A DNA stretch of 64,000 nt, from NCBI GenBank assembly GCA_963714145.1, contig OY970235.1, forward strand, positions 7,378,001 through 7,442,000, in the 5' to 3' direction. This document shows, piece after piece, positions 9,229 through 17,994 of this stretch (position 1 is its first letter; each line of letters begins with the position of its first letter). Below the pieces are notes generated by a model. That model saw only the letters and a list, made by a program, of their open reading frames with translations, made no database searches and had not been told where the DNA came from. Source of the stretch: JBBWZH01 sp035544115 (GTDB lineage Bacteria > Actinomycetota > Actinomycetes > Mycobacteriales > CADCTP01). The position numbers were made by a program, and so were the translations under genes.

Positions 9229-10431
9229 TCAGGGCAGGTCGGCCAGGGCGTCCAGGAGCCGGTCCACCTCGTGGGCGGTGTTGTAGTGCACCACCCCGAC
9301 CCGGACCGCGCCGCCCAACTCGCCCACGCCGAGGCTCTCCATCAGCTCGTAGGCGTAGTAGTCGCCGTCCCAGGCGCAGATGCCGCGGCGGGCCAGTTCC
9401 TCGGTGACCGCGCGCGGCTTCCAGCCCTCGACGGTGAACGAGACGGTCGGCGCGCGCAGCCGGGGCGAGCCGAGCATGGTCACGTTCAGCAGCCCGAGCA
9501 GCCCGTTCTCCAGCCGGGAGAACACGTTGCGCTCGTACCGCTCGACCGCGGCCATCGAGGTCAGCACGCGATCGCGCCGGCTGCCGGTGGCGGTGTCGTC
9601 CAGCGAGGCCAGGTGGTCGACCGCGGCGACGGCGCCGGCCATCAGCTCGAACGCGGGCGTGCCGGTCTCGAACCGGTCCGGCACGTCGTTCGGCGAAGGC
9701 ACCAACTTGTCCGGCTGCAGCCGCTCCAGGGTCGCCGGGTTGGCGATGGTGGCCGATACGTGCGGGCCACCCCACTTGTACGCGCTGGTGGTGAAGAAGT
9801 CGGCGCCCAGCGTGGCCATGTCGATCGGCATGTGCGGGGTGGCGTGCACGCCGTCCACATGCATCAGCGCACCCACCTCGTGGGCCTGTTCGGCGATCGA
9901 GCGGACATCCGGGCGGGTGCCGACCGCGTTGCTGGCGGCGGTCACCGAGATCAGCCGGGTCCGCGGGGTGATCAGCGAGTCGTACTGCCACTCCGGCAGC
10001 TCGCAGGTCTCGATGTCGATCTCGGCCCAGCGCACGATGGCCCCGGCCGACTTGGCCGCGGTCACCCAGGGCCGGACGTTCGCGTCATGATCGAGCCGGC
10101 TCAGCACGATCTCGTCGCCGACCTTCCAGCTCTTCGCCAGCGCGCGGGCCAGCCCGTAGGTGACCGTGGTCATGTTCGGCCCGAGGATCACGCCCTCCGG
10201 CTCACCACCGACCAGGTCGGCGAACGCCCGGCGGGCCGCGTCCATCAGCGCGTCGGCGCGGGCCGAGGACGGGAACGGTCCGTGCCGGTTCGACAGCGGC
10301 ACCCGCAGCGCCGCGCTCACCGCCCGGGCCACGCTCTCCGGTATCAACGTGCCGGCCGGGCCATCCAGATGGATGTAGCCGTCTCCGAGTGTCGGGAAGA
10401 GTCCCCGGACACGGGCGACGTCGAACGGCAT
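9229..10431 (-). CDS. class V aminotransferase / cysteine desulfurase-like protein
   Basis: A 400-residue PLP enzyme of fold type I. Landmarks are the N-terminal YIHLDGPAGTLIPE, the AHEVGALMHVDGVHATPH segment carrying the PLP-pairing Asp, and TSAYKWGGPH, whose lysine is the Schiff base. It fits the cysteine desulfurase-like family conserved near bpa in actinobacteria (TIGR01976 type). It is not clearly an EgtE, although the egt operon in this window lacks one. The ATG at 10431 follows a TAATGT box by 6 nt, indicating a leaderless mRNA. The reaction is not established. Confidence 0.82.
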   Translation of the reverse strand: MPFDVARVRGLFPTLGDGYIHLDGPAGTLIPESVARAVSAALRVPLSNRHGPFPSSARADALMDAARRAFADLVGGEPEGVILGPNMTTVTYGLARALAKSWKVGDEIVLSRLDHDANVRPWVTAAKSAGAIVRWAEIDIETCELPEWQYDSLITPRTRLISVTAASNAVGTRPDVRSIAEQAHEVGALMHVDGVHATPHMPIDMATLGADFFTTSAYKWGGPHVSATIANPATLERLQPDKLVPSPNDVPDRFETGTPAFELMAGAVAAVDHLASLDDTATGSRRDRVLTSMAAVERYERNVFSRLENGLLGLLNVTMLGSPRLRAPTVSFTVEGWKPRAVTEELARRGICAWDGDYYAYELMESLGVGELGGAVRVGVVHYNTAHEVDRLLDALADLP

Positions 10432-10437
10432 GGGTAG

Positions 10438-10443
10438 ACATTA
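10438..10443 (-). promoter_or_regulatory. -10 box, leaderless start
   Basis: TAATGT on the minus strand lies 6 nt before the ATG of the class V aminotransferase gene, with no ribosome binding site between. Confidence 0.55.
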
Positions 10444-10517
10444 CGAGGCCAAGCAAAACCCGCGGGTAGTCACCCCGCCCCGCAACGGCTGCCGGCCCGA
10501 TGGAGGAGGATGGACAG

Positions 10518-11054
10518 ATGAGCGAGCAGGAACACCGCGTGGTCGTTGTGGGGCCGGACGGCCAACCGCTCGGACAGATGCCCGACGGTGCCGTGCTGAC
10601 CCAGCAGGGTGACGGCACCGACGTGAGCGACATGATCGAGCAGCCGGCCAAGGTCATGCGGATCGGCACCATGATCAAGCAGTTGCTCGAGGAGGTGCGG
10701 GCGGCTCCGCTGGACGAGGCCAGCCGGGTGCGGCTGAAGGAAATCCACCAGACCTCGATCCGCGAGCTGGAGCAGGGCCTCGCCCCCGAGCTGCGGGACG
10801 AACTGGAGCGGCTCACGCTGCCGTTCAGCGAGGAGGGGGCGCCGAGCGAGAGTGAGCTGCGGATCTCCCAGGCCCAGCTGGTCGGCTGGCTGGAGGGCCT
10901 GTTCCACGGCATCCAGACGGCGCTGTTCGCGCAGCAGATGGCCGCCCGGGTGCAGCTGGAGGAGATGCGCCGGCGCGCGCTGCCGGGCAGCACGCCGCCC
11001 GGCAGCGTCCCGGGCTTCCCCGCTACCGGCACCGGAACCGGCCAGTACCTCTAG
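10518..11054 (+). CDS. bpa: bacterial proteasome activator (DUF2587)
   Basis: A 178-residue homologue of Bpa/PafE, the ATP-independent activator that forms dodecameric rings on the 20S proteasome and opens its gate. The C-terminal GQYL is the proteasome-docking motif. The central helical part (RIGTMIKQLLEEVRAAPLDE, LVGWLEGLFHGIQTALFAQQ) matches the family four-helix bundle. The ATG at 10518 is preceded by GGAGGA at 7-8 nt. An in-frame start further upstream has no ribosome binding site. It is the only proteasome component in the window. Confidence 0.93.
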   Translation: MSEQEHRVVVVGPDGQPLGQMPDGAVLTQQGDGTDVSDMIEQPAKVMRIGTMIKQLLEEVRAAPLDEASRVRLKEIHQTSIRELEQGLAPELRDELERLTLPFSEEGAPSESELRISQAQLVGWLEGLFHGIQTALFAQQMAARVQLEEMRRRALPGSTPPGSVPGFPATGTGTGQYL

Positions 11055-11085
11055 CCCCCCGCTCGCGGCCGGGGCCCCGCGGCGC

Positions 11086-11904
11086 TCAGCCGGGGGCCCC
11101 GCGCTCGGCCAGCAGGCGTTCGATCACCTGGGCCACGCCGTCCTCGTCGTTGCTGCCGGTGATCTCGTCGGCGGCGGCGAGCACGTCCGGGTGCGCGTTG
11201 GCGACCGCGACGGCCCGGCCCGCCCAGGCCAGCATGGCCAGGTCGTTGGGCATGTCGCCGAACGCGATCACCCCGTCCGGGCCGATGCCGTGCCGGCCGG
11301 CCAGTTCGGCCAGCGCGGACGCCTTGGTCACCCCGTACGCGGAGATCTCCAGCAGGCCGTAGTCGGACGAGTGGGTGACGGTGGCGTCCTCGCCCAGCAC
11401 CAGCACCGCGCGGCGGAGCAACTCGTCCGGGTCCAGCGTGGGGTGCCGGGCCAGCAGCTTGGCGGCGGCCTGGTCGATGATCGTGTCGACCGGGCCGACC
11501 CGGGCCTGCGGGGCGCCGATCGCCCAGCCGTGCCGGTACTCCGGCTCGTGCGCGAACGTCATCCCGTACTCCACCCCGAAGCGCAGGTCCGGGATCTCGG
11601 CCTGCAGCCGCTGCACCACCGCGCGCAGCATCGGCGGGGTGAGCAGGTGCGAGTCGACCACGGCCGCGGTGTGCAGGTCGTAGAGCAGCGCACCGTTGGC
11701 GCAGATGGCCAGCCCGGTGTGGCCGGTGATCTCGGCGACCTCGCTCATCCAGCGCGGCGGCCGGCCGGTGACCAGCACGACCAGCAGCCCGGCCGCCTCG
11801 GCCGCGGCCAGCGCCGCCCGGGTGCGGGCCGCGATGGTGCGGCCGTCCGACCGCACCAGGGTCCCGTCCAGGTCGGTGGCGATCATCCGTACCGACATCG
11901 TCAC
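11086..11904 (-). CDS. HAD-superfamily phosphatase, Cof type (HAD-IIB)
   Basis: A 272-residue hydrolase. Motif I is DLDGTLV, a TGRP follows, and the C-terminal GDMPNDLAML is the Mg-binding motif of Cof-type sugar or cofactor phosphatases. The GTG start at 11904 overlaps the serS stop (GTGA), so it is translationally coupled to serS; an internal ATG at 11898 is the alternative. The substrate is unknown. Confidence 0.88.
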   Translation of the reverse strand: MTMSVRMIATDLDGTLVRSDGRTIAARTRAALAAAEAAGLLVVLVTGRPPRWMSEVAEITGHTGLAICANGALLYDLHTAAVVDSHLLTPPMLRAVVQRLQAEIPDLRFGVEYGMTFAHEPEYRHGWAIGAPQARVGPVDTIIDQAAAKLLARHPTLDPDELLRRAVLVLGEDATVTHSSDYGLLEISAYGVTKASALAELAGRHGIGPDGVIAFGDMPNDLAMLAWAGRAVAVANAHPDVLAAADEITGSNDEDGVAQVIERLLAERGAPG

Positions 11905-13190
11905 GTGCCGGCCCGGGCGCCCCTGCCGGCCGGCTCCAACACCTCCCGGCCACCCAGGTAGGGCCGCAACGCGGCCGGCACCCGGACCGACCCGTCCGGG
12001 CGCTGGTGCACTTCCAGCAGGCAGGCGATGGTGCGGGCGGTGGCGCAGAGGGTGCCGTTGAGGGTGGCGGCGATCTGCGGCTTGCCGTCGGCGTCGCGGT
12101 AGCGGATGTTCAGCCGGCGGGCCTGGAACGTGGTGCAGTTCGAGGTGGACGTCAGCTCCCGGTACCGGCCCTGGGACGGGAACCAGGCCTCGCAGTCGAA
12201 CTTGCGGGCCGCGCTGGAGCCCAGGTCGCCGGCCGCGGTGTCGATCACCCGGAACGGCAGCTCCAGTTCGGTCAGGAAGTCCTTCTCCCAGCCGAGCAGC
12301 CGGCGGTGCTCGTCCACCGCCTGGTCCGGATGGCAGTAGACGAACATCTCCACCTTGTCGAACCAGTGCACCCGGATGATGCCCCGGGTGTCCTTGCCGT
12401 ACGAGCCGGCCTCGCGGCGGAAGCAGGACGAGAAGCCGGCGTACCGCCGCGGGCCGGCCGACAGGTCGAGGATCTCGTCCGAGTGGTACGCGGCCATCGG
12501 CACCTCAGCGGTGCCGACCAGGTACAGGTCGTCCGACTCGATCCGGTACACCTCGCTGGCGTGCGCGCCGAGGAACCCGGTGCCTTCCATCGCGGCCGGT
12601 TTGACCAGCGCCGGCGCGATCATCGGGGTGAACCCGACCGCGCCCGATCGGGCCATCGCCAGGTTCACCAGGGCCAGTTCGAGCAGCGCGCCCGGCCCGG
12701 TGAGGAAGTAGAACCGGGCGCCGGAGACCTTCGCGCCGCGCTCGGTGTCGATCGCGCCGAGCAGCTCGCCGAGCTCCAGATGATCGCGCACCGGGTGGGC
12801 CGGGTCGGGCACCGAGCCGACCGTCTCCAGCACCACGTAGTCATCCTCGCCGCCGGCCGGCACGCCGTCCTCGGCCACGTTCGGCACGGCCAGGTGCGCG
12901 GACCGCAACGCCTCATCGGCGCCGGCCAGGTCGGCCTCGGCGGCCTTGACCTCCTCGGCGAGCACCTTGGCCCGGCGCAGCAGGCCCTCGCGCTCCTCCC
13001 CGGCGGCGCGGGGCACCTGCTTGGACAACGCGCGCTGCTCGGTGCGCAACCGGTCGGTGCCGGCGACGGCGGCGCGGCGCCGCTCGTCAGCCGCGAGCAG
13101 CGCGTCAACGAGAGCCGGGTCGTCACCACGAGCCAGCTGGGAACGGCGGACGGGCTCGGGATCATCCCGGAGCCGGCGGAGGTCGATCAC
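11901..13190 (-). CDS. serS: seryl-tRNA synthetase
   Basis: A 429-residue class II aminoacyl-tRNA synthetase that charges tRNA-Ser. It has the N-terminal tRNA-binding coiled coil (about residues 30-100), then motif 2 (FSSCFRREAGSYGKDTRGI) and motif 3 (LNGTLCATARTIACLLE). The start is the GTG at 13190 (MIDLRRLRDDPEPVRRS), which aligns with the family and has TACCCT 8 nt upstream; the open frame extends 105 nt further but that part is not conserved. A HAD phosphatase gene follows with overlap. Confidence 0.95.
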   Translation of the reverse strand: MIDLRRLRDDPEPVRRSQLARGDDPALVDALLAADERRRAAVAGTDRLRTEQRALSKQVPRAAGEEREGLLRRAKVLAEEVKAAEADLAGADEALRSAHLAVPNVAEDGVPAGGEDDYVVLETVGSVPDPAHPVRDHLELGELLGAIDTERGAKVSGARFYFLTGPGALLELALVNLAMARSGAVGFTPMIAPALVKPAAMEGTGFLGAHASEVYRIESDDLYLVGTAEVPMAAYHSDEILDLSAGPRRYAGFSSCFRREAGSYGKDTRGIIRVHWFDKVEMFVYCHPDQAVDEHRRLLGWEKDFLTELELPFRVIDTAAGDLGSSAARKFDCEAWFPSQGRYRELTSTSNCTTFQARRLNIRYRDADGKPQIAATLNGTLCATARTIACLLEVHQRPDGSVRVPAALRPYLGGREVLEPAGRGARAGT

Positions 13191-13635
13191 GTCCGACCAG
13201 GGTAGGCGATCTGGCGCGGGGGTCACCCGTCGGGGGGAGGACACGCTCTTGCCACGCCTGGGAGCAAGTAGGTCGCCGTCAGCGACCTCGAGCACCCTGC
13301 GTATGCCCCATTCGAGTGAGTCAACCGGGTAAGAGTTGACAGCGAGTCAGGTATTTCGGAAGCCTCCGCGCCGGTACCCGGCGGTGCGGGTGCCTGTGGT
13401 GCCGGTCGCCGTCACCGTCCCCGGAACTCCCACCCCCTCCGGGAGCGTCGCGGGGATGGGACGGGACCGGTCCCGCGCCGGGTCGGCGTGCGAAGGCGGT
13501 CGCAGTGGCATGGCACTCCGGAGCTCCACGGCCGCCCGACCCCGGGTTGGCCGGGGGGTTCGACCGGCCCACCGGGTCACCCCGGTGGGCGTGGTTCCGG
13601 CCCGCTGGCGCCGGTGGCCCCGGCTGTCCACCAGA
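13191..13635. other. non-coding stretch between serS and the zincin gene
   Basis: No gene is supported here. It holds the serS -10 box, a GTCAAC/GTTGAC inverted repeat (13319-13340), a perfect 14-bp palindrome CGGGACCGGTCCCG (13462-13475) and a hairpin with an 8-bp stem (13568-13589). The frame of the downstream zincin is open through half of it, but the Arg-rich translation is not like the family. Confidence 0.5.
13199..13204 (-). promoter_or_regulatory. -10 box of serS, leaderless start
   Basis: TACCCT on the minus strand lies 8 nt before the serS GTG with no ribosome binding site. Confidence 0.5.
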
Positions 13636-13992
13636 ATGACCCATGTGGTGCAGATGCCGCCGGCGCGGTTCGACGAACTGGTCTCCGACGCGCTCGACGA
13701 GATCCCGTCCGAGCTGGCCCGGATGATGGACAACGTGGTCGTGCTGGTCGAGGATCGCAACCCGGACGAGCCCGACCTGCTCGGCCTGTACGAGGGGATC
13801 GCGCTGACCGAACGCGGCTTCGACTACGCCGGCGCGCTGCCGGACCGGATCTTCCTGTACCGCAAGCCGATCCTGGCCGCCTGCGAGACCGAGGCGGACG
13901 TGGTCGAGGAGGTCGCCGTCACCGTGGTGCACGAGATCGCGCACCATTTCGGCATCGACGACCACCGGCTGCACGAGCTGGGTTGGGCCTGA
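13636..13992 (+). CDS. metallopeptidase-like zincin (PF06262 family)
   Basis: A 118-residue small zincin. The zinc motif is HEIAHHFGIDD, i.e. HExxH followed by the third-ligand region typical of this minimal-peptidase family. The segment MDNVVVLVEDR and the TERGFDYAG motif are also family features. Length matches the short actinobacterial members when translation begins at the ATG at 13636. Its protease activity is undemonstrated and its substrates unknown. It lies directly before a GroES-like gene on the same strand. Confidence 0.85.
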   Translation: MTHVVQMPPARFDELVSDALDEIPSELARMMDNVVVLVEDRNPDEPDLLGLYEGIALTERGFDYAGALPDRIFLYRKPILAACETEADVVEEVAVTVVHEIAHHFGIDDHRLHELGWA

Positions 13993-14024
13993 GCCCATGT
14001 CGTTCTCCACCGCGGCGGCTGCGG

Positions 14025-14030
14025 TAGCGT
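14025..14030 (+). promoter_or_regulatory. -10 box, leaderless start
   Basis: TAGCGT lies 8 nt before the GTG at 14039, with no ribosome binding site. Confidence 0.5.
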
Positions 14031-14038
14031 CGCCATCC

Positions 14039-14365
14039 GTGGGTTCCCCGGACGGTCGGCTGCCGATCAGAATGCTGCACGACCGGGTGCTGGTCCGGAT
14101 CCCGAAGGACGAGGGCGAGCGCCGCTCCAGCGGCGGCATCGTGATCCCGTCCACCGCGCAGGTCGCCACCCGGCTGGTCTGGGCCGAGACGCTGGCGATC
14201 GGCAACCACGTCCGGACCATCGAGGTCGGCGACCGCGTCCTGTTCAACCCGGAGGACCGGCAGGAGGTCGAGGTGCACGGCGAGACCTACATCATCCTGC
14301 GCGAACGCGACCTGCACGCCGTCGCCGCCCACCGGATCGAACCCTCCACCGGGCTGTACCTGTAG
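14039..14365 (+). CDS. GroES-like co-chaperonin (Cpn10 family)
   Basis: A 108-residue Cpn10 fold: RMLHDRVLVRIPKDEGERRS and the mobile-loop region SSGGIVIPSTAQ, then GDRVLFNPEDRQEVEVHGE and YIILRERDLHAV. No groEL lies nearby, and the C-terminal TGLYL tail is extra. It is a stand-alone Cpn10 homologue of the type found as a second copy in actinobacteria rather than the groES of a groESL operon. The GTG start at 14039 is set by the TANNNT spacing; an ATG at 13997 in frame is possible. Confidence 0.82.
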   Translation: MGSPDGRLPIRMLHDRVLVRIPKDEGERRSSGGIVIPSTAQVATRLVWAETLAIGNHVRTIEVGDRVLFNPEDRQEVEVHGETYIILRERDLHAVAAHRIEPSTGLYL

Positions 14366-14380
14366 CCAGCTGTGCCGGTA

Positions 14381-14480
14381 GCCGGCTGTGCCAGTAGGCG
14401 GCTGTGCCGGTAGGCCGTACCGGTAGCCGGCTGTGCCAGTAGGCGGCTGTGCCGGTAGGCCGTACCGGTAGGCGGCTGTG
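14381..14480. repeat. tandem repeat between convergent genes (45-bp unit)
   Basis: Two identical 45-bp units (14381-14425 and 14426-14470) followed by a partial third. Each unit is made of 15-bp subrepeats of the form GGCTGTGCCGGTAGG. It fills the gap between the GroES-like gene and pheA. Confidence 0.85.
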
Positions 14481-14506
14481 CCGGTAGGCGCCGAACCGGT
14501 CGCGGC

Positions 14507-15445
14507 TCAGTCCGGCTGGCCGGCGCGGATGCGGGCCAGCCAGGCCGCGGCGGCGGTGAAGGCGCCCTCGTCCCGGCCGGGCGGTAGCGGGGTGGGCGAG
14601 CCGTCCTCGCGCGGATAGGAGCCGAGGAAGCGGACGTCGGCGCAGATCCGGCGGGCCGCGGCGAGCGCGTCGCCGACCCGGGCGTCGGCCAGGTGGCCCT
14701 CGCAGTCGATGGAGAAGCAGTACCGGCCCATCCGCTGCTTGGTCGGCCGGGACTCGATCCGGGTCAGGTTGACCCCGCGGACCGCGAACTCGGTCAGCAC
14801 CTCGAGCAGCGCGCCGGTGTGGTCCTCGCGGATGAACGCGACCAGCGTGGTCTTGTCGTTGCCGGTGCGCGGCGGCGGCGGGGCCGGCCGGGAGAGCAGC
14901 ACGAACCGGGTCACCGCGCCGGGATTGTCGGCGATGTCCTCGGCCAGCAGCGCCAGCCGGTGGTGCTGCGCGGCCACCGGCGCGGCCACCGCCGCGTCGA
15001 ACTCGCCAGCCGCCACCGCGGCGGCCGCGCCCGAGGTGGAACCGGTGAACGCGACGGTGGCCGCCGGCAGGTGTGCCCGCAGCCAGGCCCGGCACTGCGC
15101 CTCCCCGTGCGGGTGGCTGGCCACGGTCCGGATCTCCCCGATGCCGGTGCCCGGCCGGACCAGCAGCGCGAACGTCACCGGCAGGAACACCTCACGGGTG
15201 ATCATCAACTGATCGCCGTTGGCCAGTTCGTCCAAAGTGGACGCGACCGCGCCCTCGACCGAGTTCTCCAGCGGCACCAGCGCGGCGTCCGCCGCGCCGG
15301 TGCGGACCGCGTCGATCGCGGCCGGCACGGTCGGCTCGGGCAGCAGCACGCCGCTGCCGGCGGCCGGCAGCCGGCGCAGCGCCGCCTCCGCGAACGAGCC
15401 GGCTGGGCCGAGGTAGGCGAACCGGGTGGGCGGCGATCCAGGCAT
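14507..15445 (-). CDS. pheA: prephenate dehydratase
   Basis: A 312-residue enzyme converting prephenate to phenylpyruvate in phenylalanine biosynthesis. The catalytic domain holds AYLGPAGSFAEAAL and the TRF motif (AVTRFVLLS). The C-terminal ACT domain carries the phenylalanine-binding ESRP sequence, so feedback inhibition by Phe is expected. No chorismate mutase domain is fused. The ATG at 15445 is preceded by TAGGCT at 8 nt, a leaderless arrangement. Confidence 0.94.
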   Translation of the reverse strand: MPGSPPTRFAYLGPAGSFAEAALRRLPAAGSGVLLPEPTVPAAIDAVRTGAADAALVPLENSVEGAVASTLDELANGDQLMITREVFLPVTFALLVRPGTGIGEIRTVASHPHGEAQCRAWLRAHLPAATVAFTGSTSGAAAAVAAGEFDAAVAAPVAAQHHRLALLAEDIADNPGAVTRFVLLSRPAPPPPRTGNDKTTLVAFIREDHTGALLEVLTEFAVRGVNLTRIESRPTKQRMGRYCFSIDCEGHLADARVGDALAAARRICADVRFLGSYPREDGSPTPLPPGRDEGAFTAAAAWLARIRAGQPD

Positions 15446-15453
15446 GGGCGATC

Positions 15454-15459
15454 AGCCTA
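15454..15459 (-). promoter_or_regulatory. -10 box of pheA, leaderless start
   Basis: TAGGCT on the minus strand lies 8 nt before the pheA ATG with no ribosome binding site. Confidence 0.5.
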
Positions 15460-15718
15460 GCGGCTGCGCGATCGGGAAAACCTCGGCCTGGCCCGCCAAC
15501 CGACCCGCCGAGTGCGGCATCCCTATCACCGCCCAGCTGGCGCGCTCGTCCCTCGAACACACTCCCCGTCGCCGCCGTCGCCAACATCGCCAGGCTCGAA
15601 ACCAGCCGCGCCGAACCGGCTCCGAATCCAGCAACGGGCCCAGCTTCGATGCTGGACTGCATGATTCAGCCCCATGAACAACACAGTTGGCCGGGTGGTT
15701 CGGCTTGCTGTTGGGTTG

Positions 15719-16942
15719 TCAGTGGGCCGGGTGGATGGTGCCGGTGACGGCGCCCAGGCCGATGCGGGTGTCGTTGCGGCCGGTGGCCCAGCCGCTGATG
15801 GTCACGGTGTCGCCGTCCGCCAGGAATGAGCGGGTGTCGCCGTCCGGGAGCGTGATCGGCGTCTGGCCGTTCCAGGACAGCTCCATCAGTGACCCGCGCT
15901 GGTCCGCGGCGGGGCCGGAGACGGTGCCGGAGGCGAACAGGTCACCGGCCCGCAGGGTGGCGCCGTTGCTGGTGAGGTGGGCGAGTTGCTGGGCCGGGGT
16001 CCAGTACATGCCGGCGAACGGCGGCCGGGAGACCGGGTGGCCGTTCAGCGCGATCTCCAGCCGCAGGTCGAGCGCCGGGCCGGCGGGTCGCAGGTGCGGC
16101 AGCGGCTCCGGGTCCTGCCGGGGGGCCGGCACGAACGAGGGCTCCAGCGCGGCCAGCGGCACCACCCAGGGCGAGATCGAGGTGGCGAACGACTTGGCCA
16201 GGAACGGGCCGAGCGGCTGGTACTCCCAGGCCTGGATGTCGCGGGCGCTCCAGTCGTTGACCAGCACCACGCCGAAGACGTGGTCGCGCCAGTCGGCCGG
16301 GCGCACCTGGCTGCCCAGGGTGGACGGCAGCCCGACGACGAAGCCGACCTCCGCCTCGATGTCCAGCCGGGCGGACGGGCCGTAGCTGGGCTGTTCCTGC
16401 CCCGGTGGCCGGCGCTGCCCGGACGGCCGGGCCACCGGAGTGCCGGAGACCACCACCGTGCCGGACCGGCCGTGGTAGCCGACCGGCAGGTGCTTCCAGT
16501 TCGGCTGCAGCGGCCGGTCGTCGTCCGGGCGCAGGATCTTGCCCATGTTCACGGCGTGCTGCTCGGAGGAGAAGAAGTCGACGTAGTCGGCCACCGTGAA
16601 CGGCAGCAGCATCCGGGTGCCGGCCAGCGGCACCAGCGACGACGCCACCCGGTGCCGCTGCCGGCTGTCGGTGAGCAGGTCGGTCAGCCGCTCCCGGACC
16701 GCGGCCCACACGGTCGGCCCCATGGCCAGGAACCGGTTCAGGGCCGGCCGGTCGAAGCTGACCGCCACCGCCGGGTCGTCCTGCCGCAGCACCGCGGCGA
16801 CGTCCACAATGGACTCACCGATCGCGACGCCGACCCGGGCCTGGTCCACCCCGATGGTGCCGGGGGGCACGAACACTCCGTACGGCAGGCATTCCAGCGG
16901 AAACGGCGAGCCGTCGGGGATCGGTACCCAGCAGTCGGCCAT
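15719..16942 (-). CDS. fahA: fumarylacetoacetase
   Basis: A 407-residue enzyme that hydrolyses fumarylacetoacetate to fumarate and acetoacetate, the last step of tyrosine degradation. Visible features are the N-terminal SH3-like domain, the FSSEQHAVNMGKILRP segment, the metal-site region DIEAEVGFVVG and DWSARDIQAWEYQPLGPF. The ATG at 16942 (MADCWVPIPDGSPF) is the family start; the frame is open upstream but runs into the previous gene. It follows the 301-residue gene by 4 nt and is divergent from hmgA. Confidence 0.94.
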   Translation of the reverse strand: MADCWVPIPDGSPFPLECLPYGVFVPPGTIGVDQARVGVAIGESIVDVAAVLRQDDPAVAVSFDRPALNRFLAMGPTVWAAVRERLTDLLTDSRQRHRVASSLVPLAGTRMLLPFTVADYVDFFSSEQHAVNMGKILRPDDDRPLQPNWKHLPVGYHGRSGTVVVSGTPVARPSGQRRPPGQEQPSYGPSARLDIEAEVGFVVGLPSTLGSQVRPADWRDHVFGVVLVNDWSARDIQAWEYQPLGPFLAKSFATSISPWVVPLAALEPSFVPAPRQDPEPLPHLRPAGPALDLRLEIALNGHPVSRPPFAGMYWTPAQQLAHLTSNGATLRAGDLFASGTVSGPAADQRGSLMELSWNGQTPITLPDGDTRSFLADGDTVTISGWATGRNDTRIGLGAVTGTIHPAH

Positions 16943-16946
16943 CTGT

Positions 16947-17852
16947 CTACAGCAGACCCAACGCACGCAGGTCGGCCACCGGCTCGTCGATGCTGCACGA
17001 ACCGAAGCCGACCAGCAGCTTGCGGACATCCGCCGGCAGGGCCGGGATCTCCGCGGCCAGCCGCGGACCGTCGCGTTCGGACAGCGCCGGCATCGGGTCG
17101 AGCTCGGCCCGGGCCCGGGCGGCCGCGACCAGCAGGTTGAGGAAGCCGTGGTGCTCGAAGCCGGTCTGCGGGTCGCGGTGCCGGACGGCCCGGTGCAGCC
17201 CGGCCGTGCACTTGAGCGGCACCTGCCGGGGCGAGCAGGCGGTGAGCACCGCGGCCACCTGCGCCTCGGTCGGGAAGGCGGCCGCGGTCGCCCCGCCGGT
17301 CCGCAGCTTCGCGCCGCGGCCGGCGCCGGACAGCACGTCCAGCACGACCTCCCAGCTGTCGCCCAGCGGCAGTTCCACGTACGCCGGCAGCGCGGTCGGG
17401 ACGGCGGCCAGCACCCGGTGGATGGCCTCGATCAGCGCCGCCCGGCCGGAGCCGGACGCGGTCGCCGGCAGCGACACCTCCACCGCCTCGAGTACCAGCC
17501 GCGGATCGGCGGCGACGTCCGCCATCGCCCGGGGCAGCCCCGCGGCGCCGGTGTCGGCGACCACCGCGACCCGGATCGGCGCGGCCCCGGCCAGCGGGTG
17601 GTGCCGGTCGGCGCCGATGTCCAGCACCGCGCGCAGCTCCGGGATCCGGGATGCCGGGCAGAGGAACCGGCCGACCACGTCGCCGTACGGACCGGCGTGG
17701 TGCGCCCGGTGACCGGCCAGCGCGGCCGGCATCGCGGCGTTGCCGGGCGGGAACAGCGCGGCGTCGTCGATCAGCTCGAACAGCGCCGGGAGCACCGCAC
17801 CCGCCGGCCCGGCCGGCGTATCGGGCCAGTGCGTCGGCGGGGCGGTGGTCAT
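16947..17852 (-). CDS. conserved hypothetical protein in the homogentisate cluster
   Basis: A 301-residue protein with no domain I can name. It is Ala-rich and looks soluble, with no membrane segment or signal peptide. Recognisable stretches are FELIDDAALFPPGNAAM near the start and VRKLLVGFGSCSID near the end; an internal PLKCTAGLHRA looks like an active-site-type segment. It sits between the divergent hmgA promoter and fahA with a 4-nt gap to fahA, so it is almost certainly co-transcribed and linked to tyrosine/homogentisate breakdown. The ATG at 17852 has TAGCGT 7 nt upstream. Confidence 0.75.
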   Translation of the reverse strand: MTTAPPTHWPDTPAGPAGAVLPALFELIDDAALFPPGNAAMPAALAGHRAHHAGPYGDVVGRFLCPASRIPELRAVLDIGADRHHPLAGAAPIRVAVVADTGAAGLPRAMADVAADPRLVLEAVEVSLPATASGSGRAALIEAIHRVLAAVPTALPAYVELPLGDSWEVVLDVLSGAGRGAKLRTGGATAAAFPTEAQVAAVLTACSPRQVPLKCTAGLHRAVRHRDPQTGFEHHGFLNLLVAAARARAELDPMPALSERDGPRLAAEIPALPADVRKLLVGFGSCSIDEPVADLRALGLL

Positions 17853-17859
17853 ACCAGCG

Positions 17860-17865
17860 ACGCTA
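17860..17865 (-). promoter_or_regulatory. -10 box, leaderless start
   Basis: TAGCGT on the minus strand lies 7 nt before the ATG of the 301-residue gene that leads the fah transcript. Confidence 0.5.
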
Positions 17866-17910
17866 CCCCGTAACGGCGGGAGTCGCCGGTCGCGACGCGG
17901 CACGCGCGGT

Positions 17911-17938
17911 AACCAGTCGGGCGCACCGCGCGCTGGTT
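17911..17938. promoter_or_regulatory. inverted repeat in the hmgA/fah divergent region
   Basis: AACCAG and CTGGTT form a 6-bp inverted repeat with a 16-bp spacer in the region between divergent transcripts of one pathway. It is a candidate operator. A TTGACA at 17937-17942 overlaps the right arm but has no clear -10 partner. Confidence 0.35.
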
Positions 17939-17994
17939 GACAGCCCGGCCGGCCTGACCAACGGTGGGAGCACCAGCGTCTGGAGGTCGGTCCG

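Noticed and set aside
13336..13635. N-terminal extension of the zincin by 100 residues
   Set aside because: The open frame exists, but the translation is Arg/Pro/Val-rich and unlike the short family members, which begin near the ATG at 13636.
17937..17942. TTGACA as a -35 box for hmgA
   Set aside because: No acceptable -10 sequence lies 16-19 bp downstream.
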